Notes under the pieces: generated by a model
What the model saw: the letters and a program-made list of their open reading frames with translations, nothing else
The model's database searches: none
What the model was told of the DNA's origin: nothing
DNA from: Verrucomicrobiaceae bacterium
GTDB lineage: Bacteria > Verrucomicrobiota > Verrucomicrobiia > Verrucomicrobiales > Verrucomicrobiaceae
DNA length: 64,000 nucleotides
Reading direction: 5' to 3'
NCBI GenBank assembly: GCA_016795485.1
Contig: JAEUHM010000046.1
Span: 222,467-286,466 of the forward strand
In this document: positions 34,876 to 43,255 of the stretch, piece after piece
Position numbering within the stretch: the first letter of the stretch is position 1
How the letters are laid out: each line of letters begins with the position of its first letter
Position numbers and translations under genes: made by a program

Positions 34876-36167
34876 CGGACTCTAAGGGTCGGGGGCTTGC
34901 TGGTTGGGTGTTCCTTGGAAGCAAAAGCATGAACGAGTCCAGAGGTATCGCTCTCTCCGGTTTCACGCACGATCATCAGCGTCAAAAGCCCATTTTTAGC
35001 TGACTTGACGGCATCCACTAACTCTGTGCTGCTCACTTGAACCACTCCCGTCATTCCACCCCGCGGAATCAAAAACTCCCCCGCCTTGGCACCACTCATG
35101 ACTTCCTGCCAGCCCACATCCGCTTCATTCCATGCATCATCAGCGTAGACCATCACGCTGAACCTCGAATCCGGTATCAGCGCGGAAAAGCCCAATCCAC
35201 TCGGCTCTGGCGTCAGCAGCAGTTGTGCTTCTTTGATCCGTTCTACATCCATCCCGGACAGGTCAAACGTTAGCAAGGCACGCCGTTCGTTGTTGCGACC
35301 CTTCTCAATGTCAGTGTGCTTCACCATGAGCAGTGGTGAGTTACCAAACGGCCCCAAATGATCACCTCGCCTGACAAATGTGTCTTTCCCACGTCCAAAT
35401 GAAGTCGCCACACTTCTCCACCCACCCGATTCCTGGACGACGGCATCCGCACGCGGCAGTTCCTGATCAGCCAGTGCATTCGCCGTCTCCCAGTTCTTCG
35501 ACTTACCCTCCCCCAGGCGCTCCAGTTTCTCCCCGTGCTTGCCCACTTCAATCTCACCCTCAAAAACTCGCACTTGGGAGTTACCCGCTGCTGCAGCTGT
35601 CGTTAGGCCAAACCGCGTTCCCAAATCTACGACCTTCAAGTCTGGGGTTAGAACCGTGAAACCATGAGCTGGCTCAGGAACATCTGCCACCAGCGAACCT
35701 TCCACCAGCCGGCAATGCATTCTGTCCCGAAGTTCGATCTTTGTCGGTGCCTCGATCGTTATCGTCGCCCCGCTGGCAAACTTCAGAGTCGCCATCCCCT
35801 GCACCAATGACAAAGTTCCTGCACTCAAGCGAGAGCCAACTGTGGTGGGCAGGTCAGACCCCGCCCATTGGCAGCGGTCAGCCTCCACGAGAGTAGCCAC
35901 CTGTGGCTTCCGATTCCACAACATCACGGCCACCAGGGTCACGCACGCCGCCATCACCGACGACCACACCACCTGCGGCCATATTTTCACCGTTCGGACA
36001 GGTTCTGGCATCCGTGGAGAAGCGCTCAAGTCCGCATGCAAACTCATCCGCCGCACATACTCACGCCGCACCACGGGGTCTGCCACGATCTCCTCCTGCA
36101 GCAGATGCCAGTCTGCCTCACTCAGTCTGCCTTCCAAGGCCATTTCTATCCGCTCCATCGCGTTCAT
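34872..36167 (-). CDS. FecR-like membrane protein with C-terminal DNRLRE/LamG-like part
   Basis: A 431-residue protein. An anti-sigma-like cytoplasmic start (ERIEMALEGRLSEADWHLL) is followed by one membrane segment (about 70-90, VVWSSVMAACVTLVAVML), a FecR-like domain (TLKFASGATITIEAPTKIEL, RLVEGSLVADVPEPAHGF, VVDLGTRFGLTTAAA) and a C-terminal beta-rich part (DTFVRRGDHLGPFG, RALLTFDLSGMDVERIKEAQ) resembling DNRLRE domains. It overlaps the sigma gene by ATGA (36164-36167), which decides the start, and overlaps the cytochrome gene by 4 bp. Its most likely role is to control the adjacent ECF sigma factor. Confidence 0.85.
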   Translation of the reverse strand: MNAMERIEMALEGRLSEADWHLLQEEIVADPVVRREYVRRMSLHADLSASPRMPEPVRTVKIWPQVVWSSVMAACVTLVAVMLWNRKPQVATLVEADRCQWAGSDLPTTVGSRLSAGTLSLVQGMATLKFASGATITIEAPTKIELRDRMHCRLVEGSLVADVPEPAHGFTVLTPDLKVVDLGTRFGLTTAAAAGNSQVRVFEGEIEVGKHGEKLERLGEGKSKNWETANALADQELPRADAVVQESGGWRSVATSFGRGKDTFVRRGDHLGPFGNSPLLMVKHTDIEKGRNNERRALLTFDLSGMDVERIKEAQLLLTPEPSGLGFSALIPDSRFSVMVYADDAWNEADVGWQEVMSGAKAGEFLIPRGGMTGVVQVSSTELVDAVKSAKNGLLTLMIVRETGESDTSGLVHAFASKEHPTSKPPTLRVR

Positions 36168-36697
36168 ATCCCAGCCAGTCTCCTTTCGATGCACTCGTTC
36201 AAAGCCGTGCGGATGCGGCTCAACATTTGATAAACAGCCTCGGCGCTTCGACCAGCCTTTTGGGCGATCTCATCGACTCCACAATCATCAAAGTATCGCC
36301 AAGAAATCACCCGCCGCTGATTGTCCGGCAGCTTGGCAAGGCAATACTGCAGAGCCTCGCCCCGATCCTCCAAATGATCCGCCTGATGAGTCGTTTCCGC
36401 CGCCACGGCTTCAATAAATGCATCCTCCAACTCAGGATGAGAGCGCTTCTTCACCGCACGCCGATAGTTCAGCACGGCATGAGTGGCGATCGTCCGCGCC
36501 CAGGCCTTGAAATTGCTTCCCAACTCAAACCGCCCAAACTGCCGCCACATCGTGAGCTTCACCTCTTGAAGAATATCCTCCCCATCCGCCGCATGAGGCA
36601 CCAGCGAGAAGACATACCCAGCCAGCCAGCGTTCGTGCTCGCTAAGCAGACGCAAATAAGCCTCCGTTTGTTCTGTGGTTGGTTCTGGTCCGGACAT
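36164..36697 (-). CDS. ECF-type RNA polymerase sigma factor
   Basis: A 177-residue sigma-70 family ECF factor. Region 2 is seen in DGEDILQEVKLTMWRQF and WARTIATHAVLNYRR; region 4 in LPDNQRRVISWRYFDDCGV and DEIAQKAGRSAEAVYQMLSR. There is no long C-terminal extension. It is the first gene of the leftward operon and overlaps the FecR-like gene, so production of the two is likely coupled. It probably responds to a cell-surface or periplasmic signal and drives this cluster, but I see no promoter to prove autoregulation. Confidence 0.92.
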   Translation of the reverse strand: MSGPEPTTEQTEAYLRLLSEHERWLAGYVFSLVPHAADGEDILQEVKLTMWRQFGRFELGSNFKAWARTIATHAVLNYRRAVKKRSHPELEDAFIEAVAAETTHQADHLEDRGEALQYCLAKLPDNQRRVISWRYFDDCGVDEIAQKAGRSAEAVYQMLSRIRTALNECIERRLAGI

Positions 36698-36960
36698 TCC
36701 ACAAATCTAAGGTCCAACTGCCAACTTTTCTGACAAACTTTTTGCCGGTGGTCTCAAAAATGCACTTTCTCTACTGACCTTCTGTCTGAGTCCACTCCCG
36801 TGTGTCTCATCGGCCAGCGGGTTGAGCATTCGACTACCCCACTCGGCGACATGCCACCGTTTTTGGTCTGGCAGCCTACGCGGCGGGCGGATTTTCCCAA
36901 TATCAGGCGTTGGATTCATCACGAAATTCCCGTATAAACTACCGTAACTCACCATTTTCC

Positions 36961-39681
36961 ATGTCACAGGACATCTCCCCCAGTACCGCATTCATCGACG
37001 GCAAGCCTTTCTTGTTCCAGTCTGGAGAAACGATCCTCAACGTTGTGGACCGACATCTTGGGCGAGGGCATGTGCCCACTCTCTGTGATGCGCCACAACT
37101 TGAGCCCTATGGGGCATGCCGCGTTTGTTCAGTGGAGGTAGCCCTTCAGGACGGTGGTCCTCGTCGTGTAGTGGCTTCTTGCCACACGCCGATGGCTCCA
37201 GGGATGCATATCTTCACCGAGACTCAGAAAGTCCGCCGCCTGAGGAAAAACATCGTGGAACTGGTGCTTACTGATCACCCTCTGGACTGCCTAACATGCG
37301 AGGTGAATGGCAATTGCGAACTTCAGACGGTCGCGGCCAAGGTTGGCATTCGCAAGGTGCGCTACCCTGAGGGCGAGAATCACTTAGATCGCAAAAAGGA
37401 TCTCTCTCACCCATACATGACGAGTGATCTGTCCAAATGCATCAACTGTTCTCGATGTGTTAGGGCTTGCGATGAGATTCAAGGCCAGCACGTGCTTTCT
37501 ATGCACGGGCGCGGCTTCAATGCTCGTATCATCAAGGGCATGGACACAACTTTCGAAGAGAGTCCATGCGTAAGCTGCGGTGCTTGCTCGCAGGCGTGCC
37601 CGACCTCAGCCATCAGCGATGTGTTCATGTCCAAGTCGATTGAGGCGACGAACAAAACTCGCACCGTTTGCACTTATTGCGGTGTGGGCTGCAATTTGAC
37701 AGTCGCGACAAAGGGCAACGAGGTACTCAGTATTCAAGCTCCTGTGGATGCGGAAGTGAATCACGCGCATACCTGTCTCAAAGGACGTTTTGCATTCAAG
37801 TTTTACAATCACAAGGACCGTCTGCGTAAGCCTCTAATCCGACAGCCGGACGGAGCTTTCAAGGAAGCCACTTGGGATGAGGCATACGAGCACATCGTCA
37901 CCAACCTGAAGCGCATCATCGCAGCAAATGGACCCCAAGCAGTGGCTGGTATTTCATCGGCTCGCTGCACCAATGAAGAGAACTATCTCATGCAGAAGTT
38001 CATCCGCCATGTGGTGGGGACGAACAACATTGACTGCTGTGCTCGCGTCTGCCACTCGCCAACGGCATGGGGAATGCAGAAGTCCTTTGGCACCGGGGCC
38101 GCTACAAACTCGTTTGAAGACATCGGCTACACGAAGTGCATCATGGTGATCGGCGCGAATCCGACGGAAGGCCATCCGGTCACAGGAGCGCGGCTCAAAC
38201 AAGCCGTGATGAAAGGCACGCCGCTTATTGTCATTGATCCGAGGAGGATTGAGATCGTGCCATACGCGAAATATCACCTTCAGTTACGCCCAGGAACGAA
38301 CGTGGCACTGCTCAACATGATGGCGCGATTCATTTTGGACGAAGGATTGGTCAAAAAAGACTTCGTGGAAAAGCGCTGCGAGAACTGGGAGGAGTTCGAG
38401 GCTGGACTGCGCTCCCTAGATATGGATGCACTGGAAAAAATCACTGGAGTGGACAAAGAACTGGTGCGCGCCGCAGCCATTGAATACGCCAGCAGCGAGG
38501 CAGCAATGAGTTTCCATGGCCTTGGAGTCACCGAACACGAACAAGGTGCAAAGACGGTGATGCTGATTTCCAATTTGGCGATGATGACTGGCAACATCGG
38601 CCGTCCTGGAGTGGGTGTGAACCCGCTACGTGGCCAAAACAATGTTCAAGGTGCTGCCGACATGGGTTGCCAACCTCACCAGGGCGCTGGGTACTTTGAG
38701 ATGAACGACATCCAAGTACAGAAGCGCTACAGCGAGTTCTACGGCACCAATACGCCGAGCGAACCAGGCTGGAAGATCCCGCAAATGTTCGACAATGCGA
38801 TTGCGGGCAATTTGAAGGCACTCTGGCTCATGGGCGAAGACGTTGTTCAAACCGATCCTGATGCCCATCACGTTCGGCATGCAATGGACAGCCTAGAGTT
38901 CCTTGTGGTACAGGAGATTTTCATGACAGAAACTGCCAAGTATGCGGATGTCATTCTACCTGCGGCCTCTTTCCTGGAAAAGAGCGGCACATTCACCAAT
39001 GCCGAGCGCCGAGTGCAACGAGTCAATGCAGCAGTGAAGCCGCTGGAGGGGACTAAGCCCGATGGACAGATCATGTGCGAAATCATCCAACGATTTGGCC
39101 ATCCACAGGCAGATTACACGCCTGATGGTGTGTTGGCGGAGATCGCGCAGATCGTGCCGTTCTTTAAGGGTGCCACCTGGGAGAATCTCGGCGAGCAGGG
39201 CAAGCAATGGCCCATCCGTGAAGGCGGCGTGGACACGCAAATCATGCATGTGGAGCAGTTCGCCCGCGGTAAAGGGCACTTCCATTTCTTTAATTGGCAA
39301 GAGTCCACCGAGTTGAAGACCAACGGCACGGAGTTCCCATTCATCCTAACTACCGGTCGCATTCTAGAACACTACAACTGCGGCACAATGACTCGCCGGA
39401 CTGGCAATAGTGAAATCGTAGCCAAGGATTTGCTGGCGATCAATCCGGCGGACGCGAGAGCCAAGAGCATCAACACGGGCGACACGGTGAAGCTGTTCAG
39501 TGCTCGTGGAGAAGTCGAACTCGAAGCGAGTGTCACCGATGAGGTCAAGCCAGGCATCCTCTACACGACGTTTCACTTCCCAGAAAACATGGTGAACAAC
39601 GTAACTGGTCAAGGTTGTGACGCCGACACCCTCTGTCCTGAGTACAAGGTCGTGGCTGCCGACATCGTGAAGGTGAGCTAG
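36961..39681 (+). CDS. Formate dehydrogenase alpha subunit, NuoG-like N-terminus
   Basis: A 906-residue molybdopterin oxidoreductase. From the N-terminus: a [2Fe-2S] domain (CDAPQLEPYGACRVCSVEV), a NuoG-like HPLDCLTCEVNGNCELQ, two [4Fe-4S] motifs (CINCSRCVRACDE and CVSCGACSQACPTSAI), then CTYCGVGCNLTVA for the cluster next to molybdopterin, and the Moco domains. The residue at the Se/Cys position is Cys364 in CARVCHSPTAWGM, so it is the cysteine form. The C-terminal dinucleotide-binding domain ends with LCPEYKVVAADIVKVS. This matches the soluble NAD-linked FdsA/FdhA family. No FdsB, FdsG or FdhD gene is adjacent. The ATG at 36961 follows an A/C-rich leader. Confidence 0.9.
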   Translation: MSQDISPSTAFIDGKPFLFQSGETILNVVDRHLGRGHVPTLCDAPQLEPYGACRVCSVEVALQDGGPRRVVASCHTPMAPGMHIFTETQKVRRLRKNIVELVLTDHPLDCLTCEVNGNCELQTVAAKVGIRKVRYPEGENHLDRKKDLSHPYMTSDLSKCINCSRCVRACDEIQGQHVLSMHGRGFNARIIKGMDTTFEESPCVSCGACSQACPTSAISDVFMSKSIEATNKTRTVCTYCGVGCNLTVATKGNEVLSIQAPVDAEVNHAHTCLKGRFAFKFYNHKDRLRKPLIRQPDGAFKEATWDEAYEHIVTNLKRIIAANGPQAVAGISSARCTNEENYLMQKFIRHVVGTNNIDCCARVCHSPTAWGMQKSFGTGAATNSFEDIGYTKCIMVIGANPTEGHPVTGARLKQAVMKGTPLIVIDPRRIEIVPYAKYHLQLRPGTNVALLNMMARFILDEGLVKKDFVEKRCENWEEFEAGLRSLDMDALEKITGVDKELVRAAAIEYASSEAAMSFHGLGVTEHEQGAKTVMLISNLAMMTGNIGRPGVGVNPLRGQNNVQGAADMGCQPHQGAGYFEMNDIQVQKRYSEFYGTNTPSEPGWKIPQMFDNAIAGNLKALWLMGEDVVQTDPDAHHVRHAMDSLEFLVVQEIFMTETAKYADVILPAASFLEKSGTFTNAERRVQRVNAAVKPLEGTKPDGQIMCEIIQRFGHPQADYTPDGVLAEIAQIVPFFKGATWENLGEQGKQWPIREGGVDTQIMHVEQFARGKGHFHFFNWQESTELKTNGTEFPFILTTGRILEHYNCGTMTRRTGNSEIVAKDLLAINPADARAKSINTGDTVKLFSARGEVELEASVTDEVKPGILYTTFHFPENMVNNVTGQGCDADTLCPEYKVVAADIVKVS

Positions 39682-39685
39682 GACT

Positions 39686-40183
39686 TTAACTCACCTTCTT
39701 CCAAGCGGACCACGCCATGCGGAGGCCTCCGAAGACGAAAAGAAGCGGAAACCAAATCGAGTAAAGCGCGGCACGAGTGTCGTGCTTTAGCACTGCCTCA
39801 GTGGGCGAGTGTGGATTAACCCAACATGTGATCATCTGGCCTGGAACATAGTTCTGCCGAGTTGATTCTGCTTTCTCCATGGTAGTGTGGATGGATGGCA
39901 AGCGTTTGATGCGATCTCCAACATAGCGCTGCCCATCGTGAGTGTATTGGTAGCGGACCTGAACCAGGAACTTCGTAGGCGAGGTGACCGTAGCTTTCTC
40001 GGGCTTGATTTGGGATGAAAGGACGGTGCAGGGCAAAGCCAACCAGGATCGCGTAGCATCTGCGCGCACGTAGGCACTCCAGAGCACCCATGTGAAGAGA
40101 CTGCCAGCCAAGACAAGGGTAACTCCCATGCCCATCAACCACACAGACCCAGATTTTTTTGAAGTTTCGATCATGTCTCGCAA
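39686..40183 (-). CDS. DUF3592 membrane protein
   Basis: A 165-residue protein with two membrane segments (about 15-38, GVTLVLAGSLFTWVLW; and about 140-158, SIWFPLLFVFGGLRMAW) enclosing an extracytoplasmic beta domain typical of DUF3592 (SWLALPCTVLSSQI, VQVRYQYTHDGQRYVGDRI, PGQMITCWVNPHSPTEAVL). Function unknown. A start at 40174 is also possible. It is convergent with the formate dehydrogenase gene, 4 bp apart. Confidence 0.82.
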   Translation of the reverse strand: MRDMIETSKKSGSVWLMGMGVTLVLAGSLFTWVLWSAYVRADATRSWLALPCTVLSSQIKPEKATVTSPTKFLVQVRYQYTHDGQRYVGDRIKRLPSIHTTMEKAESTRQNYVPGQMITCWVNPHSPTEAVLKHDTRAALYSIWFPLLFVFGGLRMAWSAWKKVS

Positions 40184-40234
40184 CCTTTGACGTACTCGCA
40201 GCCCTTGCCAATATGGAAGGCTCCCCTTTTTTCA

Positions 40235-41983
40235 ATGTCCGAACTAACTCCATCTGCTAGACCCCTCGTTGCTCCGCGTCAGCGTTGGGCTCTGAAGGCT
40301 CAGCACGTCCTGGCAGAGGAGGCACTTGTTCAAGGAAGGCCTCTAGCCGATCTCATTAGATTGCTACTAGGACAACGTGGCATCGTGAATGAGACGGCGG
40401 TCACAGATTTCCTATTTCCAAGGTTAGCGGCACTTGGTGATCCTTTTGAACTGCCTGAAATGGAGGCGGCAGTAGGCCGCATCTTGAAGGCTGTCGACAG
40501 CAGGGAGCATGTCATTCTTTACGGTGACTACGATGTCGACGGAGTGACTTCGATGGCTGTCCTCAACCTTGCGCTAAAGGCTTACGGACTCGATCCAAAG
40601 CTGTTTTTGCCTCACCGAATGGAGGAGGGCTACGGAGTCAGTCATGACGGTATAGCACGGGCGTTTGAAGCACATGGCAAGCCGGGGCTGTTTCTCGCGC
40701 TGGATTGCGGTACCACATCACTGAGTGAAATGGCTGCCCTTCGAGGGGCTGGGGTGGATGTGGTCATCATTGATCACCACGAACTATCACCGCAGGGACG
40801 ACCTGACTGCGAGGCACTAGTGAACCCAAAACTCGGCGATGATTATCACTACTTTTGCACCGTCGGCCTCGTGTTCAAAGTGGTGCATGCGTTGCTCAAG
40901 CGACGAGCTTTGCCCGACTTTGATCTCAAGCAAATGCTGGATCTTGTCGCTCTCGGCACGGTGGCAGATTTAGTGCCCATCGTTAACGACAACCGCATTC
41001 TGGTTCGACGTGGACTTGAACTCATCGCCCAAACACCACGTCCTGGGCTCCAAGCGCTGAAAAAAGTGGCTGGCGTCGATGGACTGGTGCAAACCCAGCA
41101 TTTGGGTTTCCGCATTGGGCCACGACTTAACGCCGCTGGCCGTCTGGACACTGCTGCAACGTCTCTGCAAGTTCTCCTGGCAGAAACTCACGAAGAAGCA
41201 GCCGATGGCGCAGATCTTCTCGACCTTCACAATCGCGAACGTCAGGCTGTCGAACAACGCGTGCTAAAGGAAGCTGAGCAACAACTGCTAGAACTCGAAG
41301 ATATCGAATCACTTTCAGCGATCGTACTTGGATCAAGGCAGTGGCATCCCGGTGTTGTTGGCATCGTAGCGTCTCGTATTTCACGCATGTTTCATCGTCC
41401 GACGATCCTGATCGCCGTGGATGAAGAGGGAGTCGGCAAAGGCTCTGGCCGATCTATCCCAGGCGTCTCTCTGGTGGAAGCAATTGAACCGTGCCGCGAC
41501 CTACTTCGCGCGGGAGGCGGCCATGCCATGGCTATCGGTTTGTCGGTGCTCGAAGAAAACATCGCCAACTTCCGCGAACGCTTTGGCGAGGTCGTGGCTG
41601 CTGCAATTGCTGATCAAGAGCTATCCCCCACGTTGGAAATTGACGCCGAGCTGCGGCTCAAGGACATGACGGTGGACTTTTTGAATCAGTTCGTACTGCT
41701 GGAGCCCTTCGGTATGGCTAATCCAGAGCCTGTCTTCCTCTGCCGTGGCGTCATGCCTCGTCTGCCGGGGCGCGTGATGAAAGAGCGTCATCTGCGGGTG
41801 ACTTTGATGCAGGACGGCATCCATCAGGATGCTATCTACTTCAATGCACCGCTCGATAATCTTCCGCCGCCGCCTTGGAATGTAGCGCTCAGGCTCCAGA
41901 GGAACTTTTTCCGCGGCAATGAGTCCTGGCAGTTCACCATCGAAGGTATTCGCGGTGTCGATGAGACGATTGCGCACCTCTAG
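40235..41983 (+). CDS. recJ: Single-stranded-DNA exonuclease RecJ
   Basis: A 582-residue 5'-3' single-strand DNA exonuclease of the DHH family, acting in recombination and mismatch repair. Seen: motif I YGDYDVDGVTS, LALDCGTTS, the DHH motif IIDHHELSPQG, GTVADLVPI, GPRLNAAGRLDTA, then the DHHA1 part with GSGRSIPGVSL and GGGHAMAIGLS, and a C-terminal OB-like domain (NQFVLLEPFGMANPEPVFL). The ATG at 40235 is chosen; an upstream in-frame ATG at 40187 is less likely. Confidence 0.95.
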   Translation: MSELTPSARPLVAPRQRWALKAQHVLAEEALVQGRPLADLIRLLLGQRGIVNETAVTDFLFPRLAALGDPFELPEMEAAVGRILKAVDSREHVILYGDYDVDGVTSMAVLNLALKAYGLDPKLFLPHRMEEGYGVSHDGIARAFEAHGKPGLFLALDCGTTSLSEMAALRGAGVDVVIIDHHELSPQGRPDCEALVNPKLGDDYHYFCTVGLVFKVVHALLKRRALPDFDLKQMLDLVALGTVADLVPIVNDNRILVRRGLELIAQTPRPGLQALKKVAGVDGLVQTQHLGFRIGPRLNAAGRLDTAATSLQVLLAETHEEAADGADLLDLHNRERQAVEQRVLKEAEQQLLELEDIESLSAIVLGSRQWHPGVVGIVASRISRMFHRPTILIAVDEEGVGKGSGRSIPGVSLVEAIEPCRDLLRAGGGHAMAIGLSVLEENIANFRERFGEVVAAAIADQELSPTLEIDAELRLKDMTVDFLNQFVLLEPFGMANPEPVFLCRGVMPRLPGRVMKERHLRVTLMQDGIHQDAIYFNAPLDNLPPPPWNVALRLQRNFFRGNESWQFTIEGIRGVDETIAHL

Positions 41984-42004
41984 CAGTCGACAACAAGCCA
42001 AAAC

Positions 42005-43255
42005 TCACTTCCAGGCTTCCTCCCAACTCTTCACGCCACAAATGGGTAGAGCAAATGCCGAAACTTCAGCCCAAGCTGGGGTTCCGGCTGCCTTGAAGAC
42101 TTGGTAAATCTTCTTCTGCCGCTCGGGTTCAGCCACACTGCCGGGCTTGTTGGTCCAAAGTCCGAACTTCACACCTCCCTCGTGAGCGTGGTCGACATGC
42201 CGATGGTAAATGAAGGCATCCACAAGTGAGACTCTCTGGCATTTTTCCCATGCATACACAAAAGCTGCAGCTTGTAGGACTTCACCCTCGGGCGTTGCCA
42301 ATGTGTGAAATCCCTGCTCGCTCAGAATGATTCGTCGGGGCTTTCCATTGTAGAGAAGTTCTTGCCGCATCAAATGTCGCTCCAAGACCTCCAGATTCTT
42401 GAAGGTCACCTTGATGGTCTCATCCGTGCTGTTGATGTTCTTGTCAGCCCACAACCTCGGATTGCCGAGGTCTTCAGGATAAGGATGGTGAGCGACATTC
42501 CAGTCGAAATCGCCACGTTCTTTGACCACCCGTGCAAAAGTATCCAGGAAGTCTCGCCCAGGAGCCGCCTCATTGGCACTGATGCCCGCCATGCTGATCT
42601 TCCAGTGGTGATCGAGTGAAATGTAGGTCCTAGCGTTCTGCGATACACTCCGAATAGCGCTATGTGCCAGTCGGAATGCCTGTTCATACTGAGCAACAGC
42701 GTTCTCCATCGGCTTCGTGCCCATGTTGTACCAAAGCCAATGGGAGTTGAGTTCATTGCCAATGATCCAGCCCCAAACTTTGCCTCTCCATCGGCGTGCG
42801 AGCATTTCAACGGCTCCACTAAACCAACGTCTCCCCTGCTCCGTCACACTGTTGAATCCAGCGATCGTGTACTTGTGGTCGCTCCTGGCATCTGGGTGCA
42901 AAACGATGCTGTCTCGTGCAGGATCCTTCGATGGAGTGGCCAGCAAGATGGCATATACGACGACTCCCGCTTTGGCTAACGGGTCAATCTGAGCATCGAG
43001 CGAACGCAAATAATCCTCGTTGTAGCTCGCAAAAGGGTCCGATAGCTTCAGCAGTGGAGTAAGGCTCACATTGATCGTGGCATGACGTATCCCGAGCGCC
43101 AAGGCGTCACTCGTCATCTGAACCTGGAGACCCTTGATGGAGTCTGTCTTCGGAAAAGGCACCGAGTCTGGTTCCTCACCGCGCAAAACCAGGGCGGCGA
43201 GGACCAGCGTTACGAAAGCAACGCGTATCGTTTGGATGCTAGATCGATGCAACAC
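42005..43255 (-). CDS. Exported TIM-barrel glycosidase-like protein
   Basis: A 416-residue protein with a signal peptide (VAFVTLVLAALVLRGEE) and a TIM-barrel-like fold. Seen: WGWIIGNELNSHW, whose NE pair is typical of clan GH-A acid/base residues, and ILSEQGFHT, a plausible nucleophile glutamate at the end of a later strand. I think it belongs to a DUF5722-like family, but I am not certain. A GTG at 43253-43255 was chosen as start because it opens the signal peptide; it overlaps the upstream DUF4407 gene's end by 17 bp. A TTG at 43252 is also possible. The substrate is probably a polysaccharide. Confidence 0.75.
   Translation of the reverse strand: MLHRSSIQTIRVAFVTLVLAALVLRGEEPDSVPFPKTDSIKGLQVQMTSDALALGIRHATINVSLTPLLKLSDPFASYNEDYLRSLDAQIDPLAKAGVVVYAILLATPSKDPARDSIVLHPDARSDHKYTIAGFNSVTEQGRRWFSGAVEMLARRWRGKVWGWIIGNELNSHWLWYNMGTKPMENAVAQYEQAFRLAHSAIRSVSQNARTYISLDHHWKISMAGISANEAAPGRDFLDTFARVVKERGDFDWNVAHHPYPEDLGNPRLWADKNINSTDETIKVTFKNLEVLERHLMRQELLYNGKPRRIILSEQGFHTLATPEGEVLQAAAFVYAWEKCQRVSLVDAFIYHRHVDHAHEGGVKFGLWTNKPGSVAEPERQKKIYQVFKAAGTPAWAEVSAFALPICGVKSWEEAWK

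Noticed and set aside
36707..36991. 94-aa leftward frame
   Set aside because: It overlaps the formate dehydrogenase start and the sigma-factor promoter area; no protein features.
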